DNA of 21,886 bases from NCBI GenBank assembly GCA_964541695.1, contig CAZIRB010000028.1:1-21886 (forward strand), given 5' to 3'. The notes beneath the pieces were generated by a model. The model was given only the letters and a program-made list of their open reading frames with translations. It did no database searches and was not told the origin of the DNA. The DNA comes from CAZKGE01 sp964541695. GTDB taxonomy: Bacteria; Bacillota; Clostridia; Christensenellales; CAG-138. Every line of letters begins with the position of its first letter. Position 1 is the stretch's first letter. Of this stretch, positions 1 to 8,170 are shown one piece after another. Made by a program: the position numbers and the translations under genes.

Positions 1-416
1 CCGCCAGCTCCAGCACAGGCGGAGCGGGCCCCCTGCCGGTCATCAATACGCTGCTTGCCGCCCCGATCAACGTCGTTTCGACGTCGATCAACACGAGCGG
101 GATGTCCGACACGACGAACCTCCTGATATTCACGTGTACGATCAACCTTCCGCTGGGAATCAGCGTGAACCTCAACTTCCAGATCAACAGGCTACGCAAC
201 GACGGCGCCTCGATCAAGGTCGGGCCGACCTTCACGTTCGCGACACAGGCTGTGGTCCTCGAGTCCGAGGCCTTTGCCTTCCAGTTCGCCGACAGCAACG
301 TATCCGCCGGCGACTATACGTACGCGGTCGAAATCTCGACCAACTCGCTGATCGACATCACGCCCGGCGCATCCGTCAATAACGCGACCCTGTCCATCCT
401 CGCGTACAACGACTAA
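1..416 (+). CDS. C-terminal part of a beta-rich, possibly surface-exposed protein (5' end outside window)
   Basis: The reading frame is open from the first full codon at position 3 to the TAA at 414-416, so the gene begins before the window. About 137 residues are visible. They start with a short Gly/Ser/Pro-rich stretch and continue with alternating hydrophobic and Thr/Ser/Asn residues (for example FTCTINLPLGISVNLNFQI), which suggests a beta-sandwich or jelly-roll domain. This resembles the C-terminal domains of collagen-like or exosporium-type surface proteins of Firmicutes, but I cannot assign a family. An ATG at 102 is in frame but has no ribosome binding site and lies inside the domain, so I do not treat it as the start. 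No catalytic motif is visible. The product call is low confidence; that the frame is coding is more certain because composition and periodicity look protein-like. Confidence 0.6.
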   Translation, partial: ASSSTGGAGPLPVINTLLAAPINVVSTSINTSGMSDTTNLLIFTCTINLPLGISVNLNFQINRLRNDGASIKVGPTFTFATQAVVLESEAFAFQFADSNVSAGDYTYAVEISTNSLIDITPGASVNNATLSILAYND

Positions 417-472
417 AAACGTTCCGCCGCAAGAGCGGTTTCAATAGAATTAAACAGCTTGGAAGCAAATCG

Positions 473-500
473 GGCCCCCGAGATCGTTCGGGGGCCTTCG
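473..500 (+). terminator. Possible terminator hairpin after the partial surface-protein gene
   Basis: GGCCCCCGA (473-481) pairs perfectly with TCGGGGGCC (488-496) around a 6-nt loop, about 60 bases after the stop codon. Only two T residues follow, so termination efficiency is doubtful. A smaller CCGC/GCGG hairpin lies at 427-438. Confidence 0.4.
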
Positions 501-544
501 GCGCGGGGGAAACAGGAAGGGGCGCGGCCCTACACCCCGCTTTT

Positions 545-690
545 GCGAGGGCGCTGCCCTCGCGCTCCTGCCAAAGGGGGAAACCCCCTTTGGAAACCCA
601 GGGAAGAAACGTTGAACAGTATCCTGTTCCTGTCAAAGGGGGAATCTTCTTTGAAAACGCAGGGGAGAATCGTTGAACAATTGGGGTTTC
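545..690. repeat. GC-rich palindrome cluster (intergenic repeat family, copy 1)
   Basis: Two palindromes stand side by side: GCGAGGGCGCTGCCCTCGC at 545-563, and at 571-593 a 23-base palindrome made of CCAAAGGGGG, a 3-base centre and CCCCCTTTGG. It is followed by AAACCCAGG and then a degraded second copy: CTGTCAAAGGGGG from about 630, again followed by a run ending in CGTTGAACA as in the first copy. The same module (G/C hairpin, CCAAAGGG...CCCTTTGG hairpin, AAACCC, then GAA-rich tail) recurs at 2471-2599 and 14988-15034. No transposase is nearby, so this looks like a small non-autonomous intergenic element. Confidence 0.6.
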
Positions 691-894
691 CAAGGGGACC
701 GAAGCCGAGCGCCGCCTGTGGCGGATAAAGCGAGGCTTAGGCCCAGTGAGCAAGGGAGCACAGGCCCAAAGGGGCGTGGGCGACCATTGCGAACTGTGGG
801 CCGCAAGGCTTCGGCCCTTTGGCGGGGTGCGGGGCAGCGCCCCGCCGTGCTTCGTTGAGGACGGAGCCCTCGACGTACCTCGTACATCCCCCGT
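691..894. other. Non-coding stretch with further hairpins
   Basis: I see no convincing gene between the palindrome cluster and the stop codon of the peptidase gene at 895. The sequence has more hairpin-forming segments: GGGCC...GGCCC around 797-816 and GCGGGGCAGCGCCCCGC around 831-847. These look like decayed copies of the neighbouring repeats. None has a T-run that would make it a clear terminator for the minus-strand gene ending at 895. Confidence 0.4.
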
Positions 895-2331
895 TCAGCC
901 CTCCGTATTCGCGCCGGAGTCGTCCGGCGTTGCGGCGGGGTGCTTGGAGGGGACGAGCGGCAGCATCGTTACGGCCGCGTCGGGCGAAGGCGTGGCGGCC
1001 GCGGGAGCGGCGGGGACGGGCGAAGCGGCGTCCTCGATGTACGAAAAGACTTTGCGCAGGCCGTCCTTGCTGTCGTGCTGGATCACGATGTTGTCGGAGA
1101 GCGTGAAGTGCATGCCGTCCGACGTGCTCTTGTAGTAATGGCCCCACAAAAAGCCCGCGCGGTAGAACGCCAGTTCGTAGAGTATGTAATTGATGACGGT
1201 CTGCGGCACGCCGCACGGCGCGTTCGGGTAGGAGCCGGCGTACGTGAAGTCATAGTATTGCTGCCCGCCCTCGGTAAGGATGCCGTTGTAGCCAAGCAGG
1301 TTTCGGACCTCGTCGTTGATTAAATCGATGTTGACGGGCTGGTTGAGGTTCGGCGGCATCTCGGAGTTGATGTCGGACGCGGTGCCGAACGCGTGGTGGC
1401 TGATCGTCTTTTTCGACGACGTGAGGCGCGATACGTACGTGCCGCTGTAGCTGCCGACGAGCGTCGTAAGCTGCAGCACGCCGGTGTCGCCGTTGGTCCC
1501 GTGCACGCGCACGTATGTCTCGGCAAGCAGCTTGAACGCCTTCTCATAATACGGCACGGCGTCGATGTGGACGGTCCACTTGCGGCCCGTCGGGCCGTCG
1601 ATCTTCGTGATGTACGTCTCCTCCCAGTCCGGGTCGGCGACGACGTACCGGCCGTAGACGGGCTGATATCGGTATACAAACCGCTTAGGGTCGCCGAAGA
1701 ATTTCAGCGCCGCCTCGTACGAGCCGTTGAAGTCGGACTCCTTGATCCATTCCCAAGTGTCGGAGAGCACATAATAGCGCACGCTGAACACCTTGTATGT
1801 CTCGCCGTCGGCCGTGCTCTCGGCCGAGACCGTCAGCGTGTGTACGCCGGGCGTGAGCACGGCAAAGTCGAACATCTCGTTGAGCGACGCGCCCTCGAGC
1901 GTGTTCGCGCTGGTCAGCGAAAACTCCGTGGTATCGGGCCGCAGCGTGACGGTCTGCCGGTACGGGTACAGCGCGTCGTCGTTGTGACTGCACACATCCG
2001 ATACCGTAACCGACGCGATGGGGTAGTTGCACGTGATCCTGCCGAACAGCGGCCGGTCCTGTCCCTGTGCGAGCCGCGCGTTTGTGGCCGGGAGCGGGTT
2101 GCGTTCGTTCTGCGCGAACGTAAACTCCGTGTCCGGCGCGATCGTCGGCGTAGGCAGCAGCGAGAACGTCGCGGTAAGCGGCCATCGGTCGTTGACAAAC
2201 GCGGGCGTGTCGAGCGTCGCCGCGATCAGCATCAAAAGCAGCAGAAGCGCGCCCGTCACCGCCAGCGCGATTGCCCGCGCAGGACTGCGGCGGCGTGTGC
2301 GGTTGGCGTTGCGGTTGCGATACTGCCTCAT
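895..2331 (-). CDS. Membrane-anchored M15 family D-alanyl-D-alanine carboxypeptidase-like protein
   Basis: A 478-residue protein likely to trim or cleave peptidoglycan stem peptides outside the membrane. Residues 1-17 are Arg-rich and 18-38 form one hydrophobic segment, so it is a type II anchor or uncleaved signal. Residues ~60-190 look like a beta-sandwich spacer. The catalytic part holds SHHAFGTASD at 311-320, matching the M15/VanY zinc motif SxHxxGxAxD (ligands H313 and D320), and DGMHF at 405-409, which supplies the third ligand H408. The C-terminus (436-472) is Pro/Ala/Ser-rich. The ATG at 2331 is chosen because the frame further upstream reads through a 15-bp tandem repeat giving an artificial SPSPR peptide. 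No Shine-Dalgarno sequence precedes this ATG; an extended -10 box ends about 10 bases before it, suggesting a nearly leaderless message. The enzyme class is well supported; substrate is inferred from the family. Confidence 0.85.
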   Translation of the reverse strand: MRQYRNRNANRTRRRSPARAIALAVTGALLLLLMLIAATLDTPAFVNDRWPLTATFSLLPTPTIAPDTEFTFAQNERNPLPATNARLAQGQDRPLFGRITCNYPIASVTVSDVCSHNDDALYPYRQTVTLRPDTTEFSLTSANTLEGASLNEMFDFAVLTPGVHTLTVSAESTADGETYKVFSVRYYVLSDTWEWIKESDFNGSYEAALKFFGDPKRFVYRYQPVYGRYVVADPDWEETYITKIDGPTGRKWTVHIDAVPYYEKAFKLLAETYVRVHGTNGDTGVLQLTTLVGSYSGTYVSRLTSSKKTISHHAFGTASDINSEMPPNLNQPVNIDLINDEVRNLLGYNGILTEGGQQYYDFTYAGSYPNAPCGVPQTVINYILYELAFYRAGFLWGHYYKSTSDGMHFTLSDNIVIQHDSKDGLRKVFSYIEDAASPVPAAPAAATPSPDAAVTMLPLVPSKHPAATPDDSGANTEG

Positions 2332-2341
2332 GGATGCGTCC

Positions 2342-2350
2342 AGTATACCA
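2342..2350 (-). promoter_or_regulatory. Extended -10 promoter of the M15 peptidase gene
   Basis: On the minus strand TGGTATACT gives TATACT (2342-2347) preceded by TGN (2348-2350), an extended -10 element. No good -35 box is visible 16-18 bases upstream. Transcription would begin about 4 bases before the ATG at 2331. Confidence 0.5.
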
Positions 2351-2396
2351 TGCTCCGGTCGGGCCGCGGCGTGAACAAACGGTGAACGCGCCGCGA

Positions 2397-2465
2397 CAGG
2401 GGAACGGGGAGACGGGGAACGGGGAGACGGGGAACGGGGAGACGGGGAACGGGGAGACGGGGAAA
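2397..2465. repeat. 15-bp tandem repeat, about four copies
   Basis: The unit GGGGAGACGGGGAAC is repeated at 2406-2420, 2421-2435 and 2436-2450 without change. A fourth copy at 2451-2465 ends in AAA instead of AAC, and a partial copy precedes at 2397-2405. The array sits in the intergenic region upstream of the peptidase gene. Being exactly five codons long, it leaves an open frame that should not be mistaken for coding sequence. Confidence 0.85.
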
Positions 2466-2470
2466 ACATG

Positions 2471-2599
2471 TTGGGGACCCCGTCCCCAAACCCCTGCCAA
2501 GGGTCTGAGACCCTTGGAACCCGCAGGAAACTTTGAGGCTTGCGGGTTTCCAAAGGGACGAGTCCCTTTGGCGGGAGATCGAGGGCAGCGCCCTCGATC
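2471..2599. repeat. Palindrome cluster (intergenic repeat family, copies 2 and 3 in inverted orientation)
   Basis: Four hairpins lie in series: TTGGGGACCCCGTCCCCAA (2471-2489), CCAAGGGTC...GACCCTTGG (2497-2517), CCAAAGGG...CCCTTTGG (2550-2571) and GATCGAGGG...CCCTCGATC (2577-2599). The second and third are flanked by AACCCGCA and TGCGGGTTT, so together they form a larger imperfect inverted repeat of about 75 bases. Same family as 545-690 and 14988-15034. The interval 2332-2708 otherwise contains no gene. Confidence 0.7.
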
Positions 2600-2666
2600 G
2601 TTCCTGTCCGTTCCAGCGACTGTTTTCTCGACTGCCTCCTCCATCCTATTCCGCTCGTCCAAAAAT

Positions 2667-2698
2667 AAAACGCGGAGGGCTTTCGCCCTCCGCGTTTT
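2667..2698 (-). terminator. Intrinsic terminator of the glycine cleavage operon
   Basis: AAAACGCGGAGGGC (2667-2680) pairs perfectly with GCCCTCCGCGTTTT (2685-2698) over a 4-base loop. It lies 11 bases after the gcvT-glyA stop codon on the minus strand. It has A-runs on one side and T-runs on the other, so it could work in both directions and also insulate the operon from plus-strand transcripts. Confidence 0.9.
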
Positions 2699-2708
2699 CA
2701 CACCCCCG

Positions 2709-5354
2709 TTACAGCCCCAGCGTCTTAGCCAGCTGTCCGAGCGCGTTCTCCACGTCCGCGTCATCGAAGCAGTAACGCATGTCGCGGTGCTCGGCGCGCA
2801 GCTTGGCTACATCCGCGCGCACGTCTTTGCTGCGCAGGACGAGGTCCGCCATCAGGTCGGCGAGGCGGTCGAACGCCGCGCCGTCAAAGCCGAAACGCGT
2901 CATCTCGGACACGCCCAGGCGCAGCGCGCCGGAGGCGGTGAAGCCCTCCTCGTCGGGCGTGGCCTGGTAGTTGACAATGATGTTGTTGCTCTCGAGCTTC
3001 TCCGCGATCTCCGGCCCGTGGCCGTAGCCGACGCGCACGATCACCTGGTGTGTCTCGGTGTACGAGATGGCCGGATCGCCCGCCACGTCGAGGCCGCGGT
3101 CGTGCAGCGCCTCGGCGAAATGCTTGGCGTTGAGCACGACGGCGCTTTGGTACGCATCCTTGAAATGGTTCATCTCGTACGCCGCCATAAGGAGGCCGAG
3201 CTGCGTGCCGAGGTGATGGTTGCTCACGCTGCCCGGGAACGCGCGCGTCTCGATGGTCTCCCACAGCCCGTACTTGAGGTCGGTCTTGTTGTAATTGACG
3301 CCGATCACGCCGCGCTGCGGCCCGAAAAACGTCTTGTGCGTCGAGCCGGTCACGATTTCCGCGCCCTCCGCGAACGGCTGCTGGAAGTGCTCGCCGACAA
3401 GGCCGAGCACGTGCGCCATGTCGTACATGATGGTCGTCGGGATGCCCTGCTCGTCGACGAACTTCCTTATCTCGGCAACGGGCTCCTTATGCAGCACCAT
3501 GGACTTGCCGAATATGATCAGCTCCGGCCGGTACCGGTCGACGACCTTCTTGGTCTCCTCGACGTCGATTTTGTAGATATTGCCGCGCAGCACGGGGAAG
3601 TTGACAATAGCGGCCTTCTCGGTCATGGGGTCGACGGCGATGTAGTCGTGCAGCGCGCCCATGGGCTGCGCGCTTAAGTGCCCGCCCTTGATGATGTGGT
3701 TGTTCAGCACGTAGCCTAGGCGCTTGGCGTCGCTCTTGCGGTCGAAGCGGTTCTTAAAGTCCACGAGCGCGGAGAACACGGCGGCGTTGGACATCTGTCC
3801 GCTGATGACGCGCGTTTCGACCTCGGCGCAGCCAAGATAGCGTTTCATCTCGGACACAAGCAGCCGCTCGACCTCGTCGATGAACTTCGTGCCCTGGTAA
3901 TAGAAGACCTCCTCGTCGTAGAACGGCTTGGATTTTTTATGCTCGGCGTAGCGGAACGCGGGGTCGGACGCGCACAGAAGCCGCACCGCGCGCGACGGCG
4001 TCATCTCGGACGGGATGAGGTTGATGCAGTCGTCCTGCCGCCAAGCGTGGTTTTCCCGCGCCTTCCGAATCAGCGCAAGCGCGCCCGTCCGCTCGTCGGC
4101 CGTTTCCGCGGCGGCTTCCCTGCCGTAGCCGTACACGATCGGCCGCGCAAACGGCGGCGCGTCCTGGCGCATGTGATACGGCACGACGACGGCGGGCACG
4201 CGCTTGTCGCGGATCTCGATCTCGACGAGATCGTCGTCGAGCACGGTGCTGTCGAGCAGCGCAAGGCCGATCGAGCGCAGCAGCTTCTCGTCGAGGATGC
4301 TCGTGCCGAGCCCCGACCCTTCGGACGCGTAGTACGGCACCATCGTGCCGCTCGTCACATAGCCGATCTCGCGGCCGTCCTTGTAGACGGCAAAGCCCGC
4401 GCGCATCACGCCCTTGCCAGTGAGCGCGATCGGCCGGATCCGCCGCGGCAGCGCGGCAATGTCCGAGAAATCGCGGTTCATGACGCGCTTGTAGGCCGCA
4501 AACTGCTTTTCGAGCGGCTCCCTGCCGATAAAATCGCCCTTTTCCGGCGAGAAGCTGACCGCAAAGCGCGCCAGCGGCACCGCAAAGAGTGGGATCTCGG
4601 CGCCGTCCTTATCCAGCCCCATCTCGTGGCCGTACAGCGGCAGTCCGGCCTCGAGGCGCAGCGTATCGCGCGCGCCGAGGCCCACGGGATGCGCGCCGCA
4701 TCTCACGAGCGCGTTCCAGAGAAACGCCGCGTCGTCGCGGTCGACGAACAGCTCGTAGCCGAGCGGCTCGCCCGTGTAGCCGGTCTTGGCGATGCCCGCG
4801 CGCTTCCCGAGCAGCCGCACGGTGTTCAGCGCGTTTTTGACCGGCTCGGTGAGCAGCGGGTCGTCGGAGAGTTCCGCGAGGATGCGCTTAGAATCCGGTC
4901 CCTGGATCGAGAGCAGCGCAATCTGGCTGGTCAGGTCGGTCATCCGCGCGTCGTAGCGGCGGATTTCGTTTTGTAGGTGCGCCCAGTCTTTCTCGGTGTT
5001 GGACGCGTTGACGACGAGCAGGAACGAGCCGTCCTCGAAGCGGTACAGGTACGCGTCGTCGACCGCGCCGCCGTTCCCGTTCGGGATGATCGCGTACTGC
5101 GCCTGGTTGACTTCCAGCGCGAGCGCGTTGCTCGAGAGCACGTGCAATAAAAACGGCACGGCCTCGCGGCCCTCGATGCGGAAGCGCCCCATGTGGGACA
5201 CGTCGAACAGGCCCGCCTTCCTGCGCGTGTACAGATGCTCGTCGACGATGCCGCCGGGGTACTGGATCGGCATCTCCCAGCCGCCGAAGTCGACCATCGT
5301 CGCGCCCGCGGCGACGTGCGTATCGAAAAGTACGGTGCGTTTTAACTGGCTCAT
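2709..5354 (-). CDS. gcvT: GcvT aminomethyltransferase fused to a serine hydroxymethyltransferase-like domain
   Basis: An 881-residue fusion. Residues 1-~405 are the T-protein of the glycine cleavage system, which takes the aminomethyl group from lipoyl-GcvH, releases ammonia and makes 5,10-methylene-tetrahydrofolate. Visible marks are DFGGWEMPIQY (22-32), LFDVSHMG (49-56), NGNGGAVDD (92-100) and GLGARDTLRLEAGL (225-238). Residues ~415-881 are SHMT-like (PLP-dependent glycine/serine interconversion): INLIPSE (444-450), YDMAHVLGLV (644-653) and TGSTHKTFFGP (669-679), in which K674 should carry PLP. The SHMT half is divergent: SEN becomes SEM, and there is an extra stretch around 471-486. The join shows no stop or frameshift. 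Start ATG follows GGAGGA and overlaps the gcvPB stop as ATGA. Last gene of the operon. Fusion is read directly; channelling of methylene-THF between the two sites is inference. Confidence 0.93.
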   Translation of the reverse strand: MSQLKRTVLFDTHVAAGATMVDFGGWEMPIQYPGGIVDEHLYTRRKAGLFDVSHMGRFRIEGREAVPFLLHVLSSNALALEVNQAQYAIIPNGNGGAVDDAYLYRFEDGSFLLVVNASNTEKDWAHLQNEIRRYDARMTDLTSQIALLSIQGPDSKRILAELSDDPLLTEPVKNALNTVRLLGKRAGIAKTGYTGEPLGYELFVDRDDAAFLWNALVRCGAHPVGLGARDTLRLEAGLPLYGHEMGLDKDGAEIPLFAVPLARFAVSFSPEKGDFIGREPLEKQFAAYKRVMNRDFSDIAALPRRIRPIALTGKGVMRAGFAVYKDGREIGYVTSGTMVPYYASEGSGLGTSILDEKLLRSIGLALLDSTVLDDDLVEIEIRDKRVPAVVVPYHMRQDAPPFARPIVYGYGREAAAETADERTGALALIRKARENHAWRQDDCINLIPSEMTPSRAVRLLCASDPAFRYAEHKKSKPFYDEEVFYYQGTKFIDEVERLLVSEMKRYLGCAEVETRVISGQMSNAAVFSALVDFKNRFDRKSDAKRLGYVLNNHIIKGGHLSAQPMGALHDYIAVDPMTEKAAIVNFPVLRGNIYKIDVEETKKVVDRYRPELIIFGKSMVLHKEPVAEIRKFVDEQGIPTTIMYDMAHVLGLVGEHFQQPFAEGAEIVTGSTHKTFFGPQRGVIGVNYNKTDLKYGLWETIETRAFPGSVSNHHLGTQLGLLMAAYEMNHFKDAYQSAVVLNAKHFAEALHDRGLDVAGDPAISYTETHQVIVRVGYGHGPEIAEKLESNNIIVNYQATPDEEGFTASGALRLGVSEMTRFGFDGAAFDRLADLMADLVLRSKDVRADVAKLRAEHRDMRYCFDDADVENALGQLAKTLGL

Positions 5355-6808
5355 AATTCCTCCGTCGTAAATTCATAGCGCAGCACGGGGCTGCGCGCGG
5401 CCGCGACCTCGTCTGGCCGGCCGACCGGCGCGCGCCTTGGCGCGCCGTGCAGCGCGTCGGGGTCGGTTTTCGCCAGTTCGAGCAGGCGGATAACAACGTC
5501 CGCGGCCGCGTCGAGCGTCTCGGGCGACTCCGTCTCCGTCGGCTCGAACATCAGCGCCTCGTGCACGATCAGCGGGAAGTACATCGTCGGCGGGTGCAGG
5601 CCAAAGTCGATCATACCCTTGGCGATGTCCATGGCGGACACGCCCGTCTCCTTCTTGAGCTGCTCGAGCGAAAGCACAAATTCGTGCATGCAGCGGCCCT
5701 GCGTGGCGACATTTGTATGCGGCTTGAGCTTCTCCATCAGATAGTTGGCCGCGAGCACCGCGGAGACCGATGCTTCGCGCAAGCCCTCGCCGCCGAGCGA
5801 GAGCATGTAGCACAGCGCCTTGACGACGACGAGGAAGTTGCCGTAGAACGCCTTGACGCTGCCCACGGACTGCTCCGGCGTGGCAAACGCGAAGCCGTCC
5901 TCCGTGCGGACCACCTGGTTGACCGGCATGTAGGGGAGGAGCCGCGCTTTCGCGCCGACCGCGCACGCGCCGGGACCGCCGCCGCCGTGCGGCGTGGCGA
6001 ACGTCTTGTGGAGGTTAAGATGCACGACATCGAAGCCCATGTCGCCCGGGCGCGACACGCCCATGACGGCGTTGAGGTTCGCGCCGTCGTAATAGGCTAG
6101 ACCCCCCGCGTCGTGCACGATCCTCGTGATCTCGAGGATGTTCTTGTCGAACACGCCGAGCGTGTTCGGGTTTGTGAGCATGAGGCCCGCGGTGTCGGGG
6201 CCGACGGCGCTTTTCAGCGCGGCAAGGTCGACGCAGCCGTCCGGGGCCGACGGGATGTTGACGACCGCAAAGCCCGCCATCGTCGCGGACGCGGGGTTCG
6301 TGCCGTGCGCGGAGTCCGGCACGAGGATCTTCGTGCGGGCAACGTCGCCGCGCGCCGCGTGGTACGCCTTGATGAGCAGCAGGCCCAGGTACTCGCCGTG
6401 CGCGCCCGCCGCGGGCTGGAACGTCATGCCGTCCATGCCGGTCAGTTCGCTCAAAATCTCGCCCGCGCGGCAGAGCACCTCGAGGCAGCCCTGCGCGGTT
6501 TCGGCAGGCTGCAGCGGGTGCACGCCGGTAAAAGCGGGCAGCGCCGCTGTCGATTCGTTGACGGCGGGGTTGTACTTCATCGTGCAGGAGCCGAGCGGGT
6601 AGAAGCCGTCGTTTACGCCGTGCACGCGCTTTTCAAGCGCGGAATAGTGGCGCGACACGTCGATCTCGGCAAGCTCCGGCAGCCGCGCGGCCTGTTTGCG
6701 CAGATATCCCTCTGGCGGCGCCGCCTCGGGCACGTCGCAGTTCGGCAACAGGCTGCAAGTCCGGCCGGGCACGCTCTTTTCAAACAGCAGTTTGACCGGT
6801 TCGCTCAT
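5351..6808 (-). CDS. gcvPB: Glycine dehydrogenase (decarboxylating) subunit 2
   Basis: A 485-residue subunit of the P-protein, which decarboxylates glycine and loads the aminomethyl group onto lipoyl-GcvH. This is the PLP-carrying half of the split enzyme: HLNLHKTFATPHGGGGPG (263-280) holds the Schiff-base lysine K268. Other family marks are YPLGSCTMKYNP (70-81), HGTNPASA (168-175) and TNPNTLGVF (212-220). The length is normal for the family. I chose the ATG at 6808 because AAAGGAGG stands 7 bases upstream and because it overlaps the gcvPA stop codon as ATGA; the frame stays open further upstream but with no such signal. Its own stop overlaps the gcvT start the same way, so translation of the whole operon is likely coupled. 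Confidence 0.95.
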   Translation of the reverse strand: MSEPVKLLFEKSVPGRTCSLLPNCDVPEAAPPEGYLRKQAARLPELAEIDVSRHYSALEKRVHGVNDGFYPLGSCTMKYNPAVNESTAALPAFTGVHPLQPAETAQGCLEVLCRAGEILSELTGMDGMTFQPAAGAHGEYLGLLLIKAYHAARGDVARTKILVPDSAHGTNPASATMAGFAVVNIPSAPDGCVDLAALKSAVGPDTAGLMLTNPNTLGVFDKNILEITRIVHDAGGLAYYDGANLNAVMGVSRPGDMGFDVVHLNLHKTFATPHGGGGPGACAVGAKARLLPYMPVNQVVRTEDGFAFATPEQSVGSVKAFYGNFLVVVKALCYMLSLGGEGLREASVSAVLAANYLMEKLKPHTNVATQGRCMHEFVLSLEQLKKETGVSAMDIAKGMIDFGLHPPTMYFPLIVHEALMFEPTETESPETLDAAADVVIRLLELAKTDPDALHGAPRRAPVGRPDEVAAARSPVLRYEFTTEEL

Positions 6809-8127
6809 TTTACCGCCTCCTTTACCGTGTCGATCAAAGCCTCGATCTCGGCGCGGCCGTTCATCTCGGTCGCGCACCACAACAGGCCCCCGTCGACCGG
6901 CAGGCCGCCGAGTATGCCCTTTTGCGCGAGCGCGGACAGCAACTGTTCGGCCGGGACCGGGGTCTCGGTCACAAACTCATGGAAGAACGGCGCGTCGCGA
7001 TGGCGCAGGGCGAAGCCCGGCAGCGCGCCGAGCTGTTCCGCCAGATAGTGCGCCTTGTGGTAGCAGAGCGCCGCCGCCTGCTTGATGCCGGAGAAGCCCA
7101 TCGCCGCCATGTAGGCCGCGGCGGTGAGCGCGCACAGGGCCTGGTTGCTGCAGATGTTGCTCGATGCCTTCTCGCGGCGGATGTGCTGCTCGCGCGCCTG
7201 GAGCGTCAGCACAAAGCAGCGGCGGCCTGCCGCATCCTGCGTCTGTCCGACGATGCGGCCGGGAAGTTTGCGAGTCAGCTCCTTTTTGCACGTCATAAAG
7301 CCCAAGAACGGGCCGCCGAACGAGAGCGGCATGCCGAGCGGCTGCCCGTCGCCGACCGCGATGTCCGCGCCGAGCTCGCCGGGGGACTGCAAGAGCCCGA
7401 GCGAGATCGGGTTGACGACCATGACGCACTTTGCGCCCGCGGCGTGGGCAAGGCCGATCAGCCCCGCCGCGTCCTCGATGACGCCGTAAAAGTTCGGGGA
7501 CTGGAACAAAAAGCCCGCGATCTCGTTTGAAAGCAGGCTTTTCAGCGCGGCCGCGTCCGTTTTGCCGTCCTTTGCCGGCACGACGACGCAGTCCGTCCCC
7601 GCGCCGAAGCAATAGGTTTTGACCGTCGCGATCGTGTCCGGATGGCAGGCCGCCGAGATCAGCGTCACCGTGCGATTTTTCTCGCGGCACATCGCAGCCG
7701 CCTCGGCCGCGGCGACCGCGCCGTCGTAGACCGACGCGTTGGACACGTCCATGCCGGTCAGTTCGGCGATCATGGTCTGGTACTCGAATATCGACTGCAG
7801 CACGCCCTGGCTGATCTCCGGCTGGTAGGGCGTGTACGCGGTGACGAACGCCTCCTTGGCGGCAACGCGGCTTACCACCGCAGGGATAAAGTGCTTGTAC
7901 GCGCCCGCGCCGCGAAACACCGCGGGGAACACGGTGTTTTTGCCGGCGATCGCGTTCATCCGGCTGACGAGCTCGAGCTCGGACAGCCCCTGCGGCAGCT
8001 TCAGCGTGCCCGGGGCGAGGCGTATGCTCTCGGGCACGCTGTCGTAGAGCTGCTCCGCGCTTTTTACGCCCACTACTGCGAGCATTGCCTCGCGCTGCGA
8101 CGGCGTCGTGGGGATATAGCTACCCAT
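6805..8127 (-). CDS. gcvPA: Glycine dehydrogenase (decarboxylating) subunit 1
   Basis: A 440-residue subunit that forms the other half of the split P-protein with GcvPB. It has the PLP-transferase fold but, as usual for subunit 1, no PLP lysine. Marks include YIPTTPSQREAML (4-16), FRGAGAYKHFIPAVV, TAYTPYQPEISQG, LTGMDVSNASVYDGA and GGPFLGFMTCK. Start ATG at 8127 has AAGGAGG 9 bases upstream. It lies 43 bases after gcvH and overlaps gcvPB by 4 bases. Split P-protein is the usual form in Firmicutes and many anaerobes, against a single ~950-residue chain in proteobacteria. Confidence 0.95.
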   Translation of the reverse strand: MGSYIPTTPSQREAMLAVVGVKSAEQLYDSVPESIRLAPGTLKLPQGLSELELVSRMNAIAGKNTVFPAVFRGAGAYKHFIPAVVSRVAAKEAFVTAYTPYQPEISQGVLQSIFEYQTMIAELTGMDVSNASVYDGAVAAAEAAAMCREKNRTVTLISAACHPDTIATVKTYCFGAGTDCVVVPAKDGKTDAAALKSLLSNEIAGFLFQSPNFYGVIEDAAGLIGLAHAAGAKCVMVVNPISLGLLQSPGELGADIAVGDGQPLGMPLSFGGPFLGFMTCKKELTRKLPGRIVGQTQDAAGRRCFVLTLQAREQHIRREKASSNICSNQALCALTAAAYMAAMGFSGIKQAAALCYHKAHYLAEQLGALPGFALRHRDAPFFHEFVTETPVPAEQLLSALAQKGILGGLPVDGGLLWCATEMNGRAEIEALIDTVKEAVK

Positions 8128-8170
8128 CGGGCTTTCCCTCCTTACTGTTCGGCGGATGAATTGTAAAGCG

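Noticed and set aside
2332..2553. N-terminal extension of the M15 peptidase to an upstream start
   Set aside because: The extra 74 residues are translated from the 15-bp minisatellite and palindromes, and the signal-anchor pattern begins exactly at the ATG at 2331.
2271..3677. Long plus-strand open frame opposite the peptidase upstream region and gcvT-glyA
   Set aside because: It crosses the minisatellite and a strong terminator and is Arg/Ala/His-rich shadow translation of a conserved gene; long antisense frames are expected at this GC content.
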